NCBI GenBank assembly: GCA_002197995.1
Contig: NGZR01000002.1
Coordinates: 6,200,001-6,264,000, forward strand
Source of the DNA: Gaeumannomyces sp. JS-464
Lineage: Eukaryota; Ascomycota; Sordariomycetes; Magnaporthales; Magnaporthaceae
Direction: 5' to 3'
DNA length: 64,000 nucleotides
Positions 11,243-20,450 of the stretch are shown here, one piece after another (position 1 is the first letter of the stretch; the number at the start of each line of letters is the position of its first letter). A model generated the notes under the pieces. The model was not told the origin of the DNA. It searched no databases and was given only the letters and a program-made list of their open reading frames with translations. The position numbers were made by a program, and so were the translations under genes.

Positions 11243-11299
11243 ACAACAACAACAACAACACACAACAACAAAAGACTTCAAACAGACATTATCGCCACC
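10667..11299. other. Right flank of the transposon and CTU2 5' leader
   Basis: No coding region supported. The stretch leads into the CTU2 start and contains the long CAA repeat described separately. The sequence just before the start codon reads GCCACCATG. Confidence 0.45.
11193..11271 (+). repeat. (CAA)n microsatellite just upstream of the CTU2 start codon
   Basis: About 26 AAC/CAA units with a few interruptions end some 29 bases before the ATG at 11300. The position is that of the 5' leader of the mRNA. Such a leader would lack G and U and have little secondary structure. Confidence 0.9.
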
Positions 11300-12561
11300 A
11301 TGCACGCCGAGGCTTCAGAGCCAAGCGGCGCTGCCAGGTTGTGTCTGAGATGCAAAGAGCAGAATGCGCTATACGAAATCCGCTCGGAGCCTGCCTGTGG
11401 GTGCGCAACACCGTTTTGTCGAGTACGACCTAGTCTGTGCCTCCGCGCATGATCGTGAGCTAAACTCTCACCTAAGTCTAGAGCATGCTTTGCCGCCTTC
11501 GTACGGGTCAAGGTAGCCAAGCGCTTCGAAGTCGTGGATCGGGAGAGCCGGAGCAAGGTCGGCCGGGGCACGGCGCACTACCTCATCGGACTATCGTTGG
11601 GCCCGTCCTCGTCTGCCATGGTGAACATCTTCGACGAGCTGGATGAGCGGTCTGCCAAGAAGCGACGGCCCGTGTCCTCAAGCTTCCGCGTCGTCCACGT
11701 GGACACCTCTCTCCTTAATCCCCTGTCCATTCGTCCGTCCCAGCGGCTGGACCACTGGAAGGACGTCTACCCGCGCTTCACTTTCGAGACCCTGCCGCTC
11801 ACCGCTGCCCTCTCCCTCTCCAGCATCGACTGGCCTTCCCTGCCCCACCTCAACCCCGAACTCCCGCCCGAGGCACGGCTCCGCGATCTGTTTGGCAGGT
11901 TGCCGTCGTCAACGTCCAGGGCAGACGTCACCCGGCTTTTTGTGCGACATATTCTGATATCAACGGCTGCATCCCATCGCTGCTGCGCGCTGCTTTTGGG
12001 AAATAACACTACCTCGCTGGCCGCCTTGACGCTGGCCGAGACGGCAAAAGGGCGTGGCTTCTCCCTGCCCTGGCTGACGAATGACGGCGCTCATCCAGTG
12101 ACAGTCCCACATCCCGGCCGGGATCAGGAGGAGGCTGATGCCACCAGCCAAGTGGTCCATTTCCCCTTGCGCGAACTGTACCGCAAGGAACTCGTCACTT
12201 ACGCCGGGCTTGTTGAGATGGACAAAGACAAGGATCTTGGAATCTACGGGTATGGGCGCTCGTCCGGCTCCATCGTGTCCCACAAGGACCAGAGCATCGA
12301 CGATGTCATGGCCCGGTACTTTGAAGATATCGAGCTGAGCTTCCCGTCCGTCGTCGCCAATGTCGTCAGGACTGCGGCCAAGCTTTCGAGGGGTGAGCCC
12401 CGCGGCCGTGCGGACTCTGTGGGGCAGCCATCGACCTACCTGGGAACCAGACATGGAAAGGCGAAATGGGCGATGAGGACAGGACAGATGCTTCATCCCT
12501 AGCCTCGGCCCGGGCTGATCATAAGCTCTGCTACGGCTGTGACAGATCTATAAATGGCTGA
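11300..12561 (+). CDS. CTU2: Cytoplasmic tRNA 2-thiolation protein 2
   Basis: CTU2/Ncs2 acts with CTU1/Ncs6 in the cytosol to put sulphur on the wobble uridine of tRNAs (mcm5s2U) in the Urm1 pathway. The start at 11300 has a strong context (GCCACC). The N-terminus has paired cysteines (CLRCKEQNALYE, then CGCATPFC). A 54-bp intron at 11423-11476 (CGA|GTACGA, CACCTAAG|TCTAGA) joins this to CFAAFVRVKVAKRFEVV. Family stretches follow: LLLGNNTTSLAALTLAETAK, VVHFPLRELYRKELVTY, and QSIDDVMARYFEDIE with SFPSVVANVVRTAAKL. The open frame then runs to an unrelated end at about 12502. One lost base near 12390-12405 opens the proper C-terminal zinc site, CGLCGAAIDLP, then HKLCYGCDRSING and a stop at 12559-12561. 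Corrected length is about 402 residues. Confidence 0.9.
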
Positions 12562-12849
12562 GGATAAGCAAAACCTTTCACGAATCTATCCCAGGCGCCT
12601 TCAAACCCATCTGCCCATCTTCCACGCCCCTTGGATTACACTTTTGATACGCTATTCGTCCTTTCCAACGCCAGTAATGCGTGCCTAGCGAAGGCACGGC
12701 GAACGAAAATGTCTAGGATGAGACATGCAAAACCAGGCTATGTCGTGGGATGTCATCACGGCGAGGCGAGGTGTATATGCACTATATTCCTCCCAGCCCT
12801 CCGGGTAGCCTTGCCGAAGGTATCAAACAACGACTATAGTGGCGTGAGG

Positions 12850-14094
12850 CTATGAGCTCTTCAGCTCTTCCTGCGAAAATATACGCGCCTCCAACTTCTT
12901 CTTCATCAACTTTGGTCTGTTCCGCCAAGCTGAGCGTGAGGATGGTGTGTGGCAGGATACGCGCTAGATGTGGGAGGAAACCCTTGTAGATGGCAAAAAC
13001 GCCCTCCGTCTTGACAGTTTTTGCCAGGCAGTCGAATACGCCACTGTAAAGATTGCCCGTTTGGTTGTACAGGCGAGACATGATGGTGTCTGCGGTGGGG
13101 GATGGGGTCAGTCAGAAGGGTAGGCCCCTGGTGTCCGAGGGCTGGCCGATGGCCCAGCAGACAGCATATCGAGTCTCACCTGGGGGATGCATCACGCAGC
13201 ACACAACAAATCCGCTGGCTGTACTGCTGGCAAGATGGAGAGCTGGCCCTTCCTCCATACCCAGATGCTTGACCAGGCGTCGCTTGGCGAAGAAATAGGT
13301 GGGGAGCTGGACGGAGCTACCGAAGCCGGTCCTGATCATGGCGGCGCCTACACCTCGGTAAAGGCCCGTTATGCCCTCACCCTTGTAGATCTGGGAGAGG
13401 CCGTGCAGCGCATTTCTGTACTCGTGCTGAGTGCCAACGGGTAGAAAGGGCGAGTAGCTCTGCAGTCTCGTTTTAACCAGGAAAAAGGGGCTCCCGGCAG
13501 CCGCGCCGATGATGCCGGAGCCGGCGCCACAGAACATGTTGACGCCCAAGCTCTGTGTCTTGTCATCGGAGAAAATTAGGCCCGTCAGGGTGGAGCGCAT
13601 GGGTTCATAGAAACCCAGGCGGCAGCCGTTGAGGAGGACCTGGTATATGTAGGCGCAGCCGAGACCGCGATAGATGCCGCCGGGGCCTTCATTCCGGACT
13701 ATGACGGAGACGCCGTGGAAGGGGCCGCGGTAGTGGTGAGGCTGGTGTCCCTTTTCCTGGAGCTCACCCTGCAGCTGCATGCTGGCCGCCCGGCCCATCA
13801 GCCTTCCTCCACCACGACGTCGCTTCGCCTCGCGCCATCCACGGCAGTGTGTTCGCGGGAAATATCGGCCACCTAGGCGGCAGGGAGGGACCGAAGTCGC
13901 GCTTCTTACCGGATCTTGACCGTCTCGAAGGGGTGTGTCGCGGTGACGGCGCCGCACGCGGCAATGCCGCCGGCGATGAAGGCCCTACCCAGCGATGCCG
14001 GCGAATACAGTCAGCGCTCTGATTGTCGCGACTCCAGTGTGGTGGCCTCGCAGGCGTAGCGTTCTCTCGCGGCGTACCCCAGCGTTGTCGACAT
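12850..14094 (-). CDS. OAC1: Mitochondrial oxaloacetate/sulfate carrier
   Basis: A mitochondrial carrier family protein of the inner membrane; Oac1-type carriers move oxaloacetate, sulfate and related acids. Four exons fit: a 17-nt first exon at 14078-14094 (MSTTLG), then 13910-13984, 13180-13781 and 12850-13089, with introns of 93, 128 and 90 bp and good GT-AG borders. The spliced protein reads AFIAGGIAACGAVTATHPFE (first carrier signature PxxxxK), then IRMQLQGELQEKGHQPHHYR; the second repeat has GSPFFLVKTRLQSYSPF, and the third begins MHPPDTIMSRLYNQTGNLYS. Near 12908-12918 the frame must shift (one extra or two missing bases) to reach the family-like end KKKLEARIFSQEELKSS with a stop at 12850-12852. 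Without the shift the frame runs on to 12782. About 310 residues. It converges on CTU2, leaving 288 bp between their ends. Confidence 0.88.
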
Positions 14095-14861
14095 GTCCGG
14101 ACCTCGGTATAGGTGTCGTTCCCAGGGGCAGAAAAGTGTGCGGCTCGTGCGTTGGCGAAACTGCAGTTGGGCAAATCTTGCGCGCCCTGCAAAATTCCAC
14201 GGAGCGAGCGATGTTCGGAGCTGACCAACCAGCACACCCCTGCTGTCGCAAAGCACTGCTCGGCCTCAGATGCGAGATCCATGCAACGGTGCTGAACAAT
14301 TGAGCTTTGACAAACTCAGGGGGTGGGGTACAGGCCCGCTTTAATATGCATCGTTGCTGTCGCTGTATGAGATCAAGTCTGATGTCCTATCGTCTCGGCC
14401 CCGTCATGTTGCACATTTACGGGCTCATTCACTGAACCTCTTGGGCTGCTTTCAGCGGTCGCTGATCAGGCTGTCTTCAAGGGACTTTTCACATCTGAGC
14501 GGGCTACTCTGGCCTCTTGGTGAGGCCCTTTGTCGGAGGTACCTCGATACGTAGGTAGGGACGGGATGTACCCGTCTGGCACACACTGTGTGGGCGGGGA
14601 CCTATCCGGTTCGGCGGCGTGCACGGCGCCAAGTGTTGATGCACGTTCCTCGATGCTGCTAAAAACCTACCTGGCGATAGCTCCCTACTAAAGAAGCGCC
14701 CGCTCATCAACTGTTGTTTTGGTATCAGCTTGCGATCCACGGCGTCGCTATCCCACGAACAATCAGCTCGAACACACACCTTGGATACATAACTGGCTAC
14801 GCTCGATCTGTTTGAATTCACGGAAACACCTGCCAGTCGTGCCACCCCTGGCCGCTCGCTC
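14095..14861. other. Divergent intergenic region between OAC1 and SWD2
   Basis: Shared upstream region of two divergent genes. No coding sequence is supported. A GTAGGTAGGG word lies at 14551-14560 and a GAGGTACCTC palindrome just before it. Confidence 0.4.
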
Positions 14862-15308
14862 ATGGATATGGACAGCACCCCCACGGGGCCTGCTGTAAAC
14901 GGGGGAGGCTCTCTGCTCTCCGGCGGGCCATTGGGCGGCGGCAACACCGAACTCACGCACATCATATCGACCTTCAGGCCCACCAAGGTTAGCCACCCGC
15001 ACCGCGCTCGAGGGACCCGGCCGCGTCGGCACCCGGAGCTGACGTTCGCTCGCAGCTATTTCGCCGCCAAGATGCGAAGCCAGACAAGCCGCCGCCGCAC
15101 GTCCTCCGTTGGACTACAACGACCCCGGAGAGCTCTGCATGACCGTCGGAGAGCGACGAGACCATTCAGTTGTACCACGTCAAGGAGGGCCGGCACGAGA
15201 AGAGTCTTGCCAGCAAAAAATACGGCGTCAAGTCGGCAAAGTTCACACACAGCGGAACGAGTATAATATATGCCAGCACCAAGCAAAACGGTGTGTTTGA
15301 TCACGTCC

Positions 15309-15355
<47 letters not shown>

Positions 15356-16162
15356 TTCTCTGACCCTCCCTGCTGACCGAGTGAGCTGCGTGATGCAGAT
15401 GCTATCCGATACCTCGAAACATTCGACAACAGCTTCATTCGCTACTTCGAGGGCCATAAGGACGCCGTTACGAACCTTGCGATGCACCCTGGGGGCGACA
15501 ACTTCATTTCATCAAGCCGCGACAACACGGTGCGGCTATGGAACGTCAATTCTAGAAACGCGGTTGGCCACTTGTTCCTCAACACTCCATACCTCCTGGC
15601 ATGGGACCCGTCGGGTGAGGTGTTCGCTGTCGGGTCGCCAAGGAGCGGATCCGTGCTCTTGTACGACCACCGAAATTACAACAAGGCGCCATTTGCGACC
15701 TTCGACATCGTGGATGCCTGTAGGGAGGCGGACCCGTCGCGTGTCCTTAAGGGGTGGACGAAGCTCGAATTCTCCAACGATGGAAAGTCCATTCTCCTGG
15801 GCACCAACGGGGGCGGGCATTTCCTCCTAGACGCGTTCGAGGGCAAACTCAAAGCGTTTCTGCGCAAACCCGACGGTGGAACCTCGCGGGCCGCTGTAGG
15901 GGAGGCGGGCCGTGGTGACGTCGAGAGCAGCGGAGATTGCTGCTTTACTCCGGATGGCAGGTTTGTCATGGGCGGGACCAGAGGGCAGAATGTCCTTGTT
16001 TGGGACGTCCACGGCAGCGCCAGGGACAGCAAGGTCATGGACCCGACCCACGTGCTACAGAGTAAGAGGGAGGCCGCCGTACTCGCCTTCAACCCCAGGT
16101 TCAACCTATTCGCCACAGCCGACAGCGATGTCGTGTTTTGGATGCCCGATCCTTATGTATAG
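14862..16162 (+). CDS. SWD2: WD40 protein of COMPASS (Set1C) and CPF, Swd2
   Basis: Swd2 is a WD-repeat subunit of the Set1/COMPASS histone H3K4 methyltransferase and, in yeast, of the cleavage/polyadenylation factor. Start at 14862 (MDMDSTPTG), then THIISTFRPTK, intron 14988-15055, LFRRQDAKPDKPPPHV, LDYNDPGELCMT, SDETIQLYHVKEGRHEK, and KYGVKSAKFTHSGTSIIYAS. A second intron at 15291-15398 joins KQN to DAIRYLETFDNSFIRYFEGH. WD repeats follow (AMHPGGDNFISSSRDNTVRL, then FTPDGRFVMGGTRGQNVLVW), ending FWMPDPYV. Exon 2 needs two nearby opposite frame corrections, a lost base at about 15107 and an extra one (or two lost) at about 15150; between them the uncorrected frame meets a TGA. The total coding length is a multiple of three (about 374 residues), so the two lesions cancel. 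Confidence 0.9.
15310..15353 (+). repeat. 44-nt poly-C homopolymer inside SWD2 intron 2
   Basis: Uninterrupted C from 15310 to 15353, within the 108-bp intron 15291-15398. It lies between the donor (GTGTGT) and the probable branch site TGCTGAC at about 15371-15377, and makes up some 40 percent of the intron. The opposite strand is 44 consecutive G. Confidence 0.9.
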
Positions 16163-17051
16163 GTGGGTACATAGGCGTCTGAGCAAGCAGGTTAGGTCTT
16201 GCGGGTGTGCCGGTGGCGGTCGCCTCTCGCTTTCTGGGTATATGTAATGACAAGGAGTGGCGCGCCGCCTTGAAGCTGGTCGTGTCCTTTTTTTAAATAC
16301 CGTTCTAAGTTCTGCAACAGGCATACTTACGTGCCGATCCAGCCCACTTGTGTTGGGCTGTTGCAACCACCATCATGATTTGAGGTTGGGCGGGTATCAC
16401 TACGTTGAGAGCAGGATGTGATTGGTAGCTGGTTTGCTTCGCCTCGGCCGGTTTGACGGACACAATAATTTAGACAAGTTAATGGTGACAACCAGCCTCC
16501 TTTTCTAAATAGGTACCTAGGTCTATACTTGCCGATTCGGCCCTCTCGAGTATCTATCTTCCGGCAAGCAGCAGGTAGCGTAAACTTTGTGCCTAGATTA
16601 TATTACCACTAAAGCGCCAAAGATTTATTTTCCACACGAAACGTGCTCACTGAGAGCCAGGGTTATAAAATGGAGATCTCCAGGGCAGGGTGAAAGAGAT
16701 AGATATTCCTGTCGCATGCGGGTTCAGTGCACGACAACCGTGTGTGGATACCTCACTCAATGTCCCCCGCCCAAAAAGTCGGGCATCTCCAAACAGGAAG
16801 CTCCAGGAGCACGTGGGATCGGTTTCCGTCGGGTTGTGCACACACTCCCGCTCCAAGCAACCAGGCCGACCTCACCTGATACTCCCTCTTGTGTGTCATC
16901 TCGGTACTCTGTACGGCTACAAGATATCCCAGCCCGAAGATCCGACACACTCTGGGTTCACACGGCGACATTGCGAATTGCCGGGGCGCTGGTGGGGGGT
17001 TGCGAAGCCGACAGATCCATAGGCGAGCCTTGCGGCAGGCATTGCGCAGAC
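16163..17051. other. Intergenic region between SWD2 and SRP21
   Basis: Terminator side of SWD2 and promoter of the SRP gene. Open frames here (for example 16587-17129 on +) have no recognisable content. A TAGGTACCTAGG word lies at 16510-16521. Confidence 0.4.
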
Positions 17052-17641
17052 ATGCCGACCTTCGCGACGAGCCAGGAATGGCTTCACCAGTCACAGCTGC
17101 TGCTTGAGGCTCGCCCCTCGACTGTATGACCACCCACCCCCAACTTGCCGTCCCGCCGTACCTGCCGCACAACCCTCGCCTTTATATACCCCAAAACCCT
17201 GCTAACCCACCGCCCGCTCCCCCTTGCTCCTCCCACCCGGACCATCAGACGAGGATAACGACGCGCTACTCGATCCGCCGCGCCGAGAGGAAACCGGCCA
17301 AGGAAGGCGAGGCGCTGCCGGACGCCAAGCCGCCGCGCGCGCGCCTGGTGCTCAAGACGTACGACGACGCCAGCGGCGCGTGCCTCAAGTACCGCACCTC
17401 CAAGGCCGCCGAGGTCTCGCGCCTGGTCCAGCTGCTCGGCAGCCTGGGCCGGCGCATGGCCGCCCTCCCGCCCCGCGACGACGGGCTGCTCGATTCGTCC
17501 GCCCCGGCAACATCCTCGGCAGCGCCCGAGGCGCTGGCCGCCGACACGGGGGGCCAGGCCGGGGCAACACAGCCGCCAGCTCAGCAACAAGGAGCCGCTG
17601 CCGGAGGTGCCAAGGGCAAGAAGAAGAAGGCAAAGCGGTAG
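17052..17641 (+). CDS. SRP21: Signal recognition particle subunit SRP9/SRP21
   Basis: A small, basic RNA-binding subunit of the signal recognition particle (Alu-domain side), which pauses and targets ribosomes making secreted proteins. Exon 1 (17052-17123) encodes MPTFATSQEWLHQSQLLLEA then RPST. The 125-bp intron 17124-17248 (ACT|GTATGA, CATCAG|ACGAGG) joins it to TRITTRYSIRRAERKPAKE. The SRP9/21 fold continues in RARLVLKTYDDASGACLKYR, then TSKAAEVSRLVQLLGSLGRR. The tail is low-complexity with a lysine-rich end (GKKKKAKR), usual for fungal forms. It reads cleanly: 465 coding bases, 154 residues, no frameshift. Its 3' end faces RNR2. Confidence 0.87.
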
Positions 17642-18133
17642 ACCGAAGTCATGATTAAGGTTTCGAATGGCGAAGTGGACGTGGCGGAAACTTTGAACCC
17701 CATATTAGTATTAACGCGGAGACTTCCAACAGAGCAGCAAGAGTGAAACAAATCCAAGAATCTTTCGTGAAATTATCTGTGGCATTACGTCTTGAGAGTA
17801 TTTTTCTACACAACATGCAGCATACCGCCGTCCACATCCGGTTTCCACTATCCTAGTCTTCGTCCTTGTACATGAAAAAAGAACGAGATGATCAACTCCG
17901 AACGCCGATTCCCGAGGTCTATGGGCACATGATCGGTGCTAGACACAGATGGCCAAACAAAACAAGTGGCTAGACAAGACGCTTGAAGAAAAAAGGGGAG
18001 GAAGAGAAGTATATCTAAACTAGAGGGGTAAAAGTAGGGGGCAGAAAAAGAAGCTGGGCATAAGAGTGAAAATGATGGGTATACAAGAGAAATCAAGCAA
18101 AGAGGGGTGATGAGGCAAATGCCACAACCGGGC
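17642..18133. other. Convergent 3' region between SRP21 and RNR2
   Basis: Untranslated 3' ends of two converging genes. AT-richer than its surroundings and without a supported reading frame. Confidence 0.45.
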
Positions 18134-19622
18134 TTAGAAGTCTTCGTCAAAGGTAAAGTCGCCACCATTGTCTCCGGCGGGCTCCGGAGTGGAGTCGCTG
18201 TCCTCTTCTGCGACCTTCTTGGATGTGCTGGCCATGACACCAGCTTTCTGGTACTCGCCCACGCGCTTTTCGAAGAAGTTGGTCTTGCCGCCCAGAGAGA
18301 TGTTCTCCATGAAGTCGAAGGGGTTGGATGCGCGGTAGACCTTGTCATTCCCGAGAGCAACCAGGAGGCGGTCTGCCACGAACTCGATGTACTGCTTCAT
18401 GAGGTTCGAGTTCATGCCGAGCAGCGCACAAGGCAGGGCCTCGGTCAGGAACTCTTGCTCGATCTTGACAGCATCGACGATGATCTCCTCGATCATTTGC
18501 TTGCTGGGCCGGTTCTTCATGTGGGAGAAGAGAAGGCAGGCAAAGTCCGTGTGCAGACCCTCGTCACGAGAGATGAGCTCGTTGGAGAAGGTAAGGCCAG
18601 GCATCAGGCCGCGCTTCTTCAGCCAGAAGATGGAGGCAAAGGCACCGCTGAAGAAGATACCCTCAACGGCGGCAAAGGCAATGAGCCGCGAGGCAAAGGT
18701 CGACTTCTTGTCGGAAATCCACTTCAAAGCCCAGTCGGCCTTCTTACGGATGCATGGGACTGGAGGAGCGATATTTGTTAGTGTTTTGTGGCTAGCTGGA
18801 GGCGAGGGATTGGGTGGGTAGACCACATACTGGTATCGATGGCGTTGAAGAGGTAGGTGCGCTGGGCGGGCTCCTTGATGTAGGTGTCGATCAGGAGCGA
18901 GTAAGTCTCCGAGTGGATGTTCTCCATCATGATCTGAAACCCATAGAAGCAACGTGCCTCAGGGACCTGGACCTCGCCGCTGAAGCGCTCCACCAGGTTC
19001 TCGTTGACGATGCCATGGCAAAGAAGGCGAGGATGTGCGAGATGAAGTACTTCTCATCGTCGTTAAGCTTGTTGTTCCAGTCGTGGAGGTCCTTGGACAA
19101 GTCGATCTCCTCAGCTGTCCAGAACGAGGCCTCAGCCTTCTTGTACATCTGCCAGATCTATGGAGGAACCCCTGTTAGCGTGGGGGTCTGGTATGGAAGA
19201 TAAATGGGGCCCACTTTACGCGTTGACGCGCCACGTACCTCATGATACTTGATGGGAAACAGGACGAATCGCTGGGGGTTTTCTTGTAGAAGAGGTTCGT
19301 CGCACTCGTCGGACTTGATGATAGATACAGTCGATGTTTCCTTCTCAGCGACGGGCTTGACTTTGGCGGGCATCTCATCCTTGGTGATGGGGGCGTCCTC
19401 TGCGGGGGAGGCGGGCGATGAATCGAGTGGGCGGTTCTCCTTGTCAGCCACGCCGAAGTCGAGCTTCTTGACAGGCGACTCCATCTTGAACGACTCAATC
19501 GCAGATGCGGCCTGGGGTATGTCGGAGTTAGCTGGGGGCCCGAAGAAAGGGGTCTTCAGGACAACGGCGGGAGGTATTGAGTGAGCACCAACCTGCTTGG
19601 ACGGCGTGATCTGGACGCTCAT
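18134..19622 (-). CDS. RNR2: Ribonucleotide-diphosphate reductase small subunit
   Basis: The small (R2) subunit holds the di-iron/tyrosyl radical cofactor that lets ribonucleotide reductase make dNTPs for DNA synthesis. Four exons fit: 19593-19622 ([10 protein letters not shown]), 19239-19511, 18831-19157 and 18134-18759, with introns of 81, 81 and 71 bp. Landmarks are [88 protein letters not shown], and the C-terminal [10 protein letters not shown] that docks on the large subunit. Around 19008-19018 about 7 bases seem missing: the family reads FFAASDGIVNENL here, but the sequence goes from TTCTTTGCC straight to the ATGGCATCGTC frame change. Adding 7 makes the coding length an exact multiple of three (420 residues). 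It shares its upstream region with POL1. Confidence 0.95.
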
Positions 19623-20450
19623 GATGCCGACAAAGATTGCGGGCGCGATGCAATGTGCGGATAGAGGTGGCAAGCGTGAAAGGAACCGTGCTGCTGGTAG
19701 GAATGTGTCGAGGTGTCAAGAGTAGTGGCGGAGACGAGGTCTTGGGCGTTGTGTGAGGATGAAGGAGTATGAACCAGGTGAGAATTAATTCTGGCGGAGC
19801 ATCTCGACGGATTAAATGCAGCAGCTGGATATGGGCCTACGCGCGCCTTTGTCAAGAAGCGCGTGGCGTGAGTGCGGAGACGCGTCCAGGAGGTGGGCTC
19901 GCAGCGCCGCTAAAGTGGCACAGGTGCAAGGAATGCCCCACAGTACACGCAAATTTGTCAAACAAGGCGCCAACCTCTGGCTCCGTCATCCCAGTTGCCC
20001 AGCCACCCGCATCACTCAGTCGACAAGGCTTGGCAAACGGGTGACCTGCGCAAGATGTGCAGCGAGGTGCTCGGAAAAAGACCAGGTTTCACATTGTCCT
20101 GATCCCTGCCTGGTCCGAGCTCCATCAACCCCTGCGACCCCGTTAAGTGGCATCCCAAAGGCGCGTCACTCTCGCGTCTCGGACCCACAATGCTGCGTCT
20201 CGCTCCAATGCCATTTGACGTGAACCATATCGACTATTGAGTTTGGTTTTCGTTGTTGCAGAGCGAAGCCCGCCCCGCCCGTGCCCATGCCTACGCCCAC
20301 CATCGTTCGCCATACTGCATCTGACGGAACCTTAGTAACTGTCTGAGTCCCCATGCTCTCAACTGCTGGCTTGCCGCCGAGGATTTGATTTTGTTCCCGA
20401 CGCCCGAACCCTCTATCGTCTTCGTGTAGCCCCCACGGACCGGCAGCAAA
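19623..20450. promoter_or_regulatory. Shared divergent promoter of RNR2 and POL1 with MCB-like sites
   Basis: The 828 bp between two divergent S-phase genes. A perfect MluI cell-cycle box ACGCGT lies at 19880-19885, with further CGCG-core words at 19839-19847 (ACGCGCGCC), 19859-19865 (GCGCGTG), 20161-20166 (GCGCGT) and 20173-20177 (CGCGT). MBF-type factors bind such sites in front of yeast RNR and POL genes. No reading frame is supported here. The regulatory role is inferred from gene pairing and motif. Confidence 0.55.
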
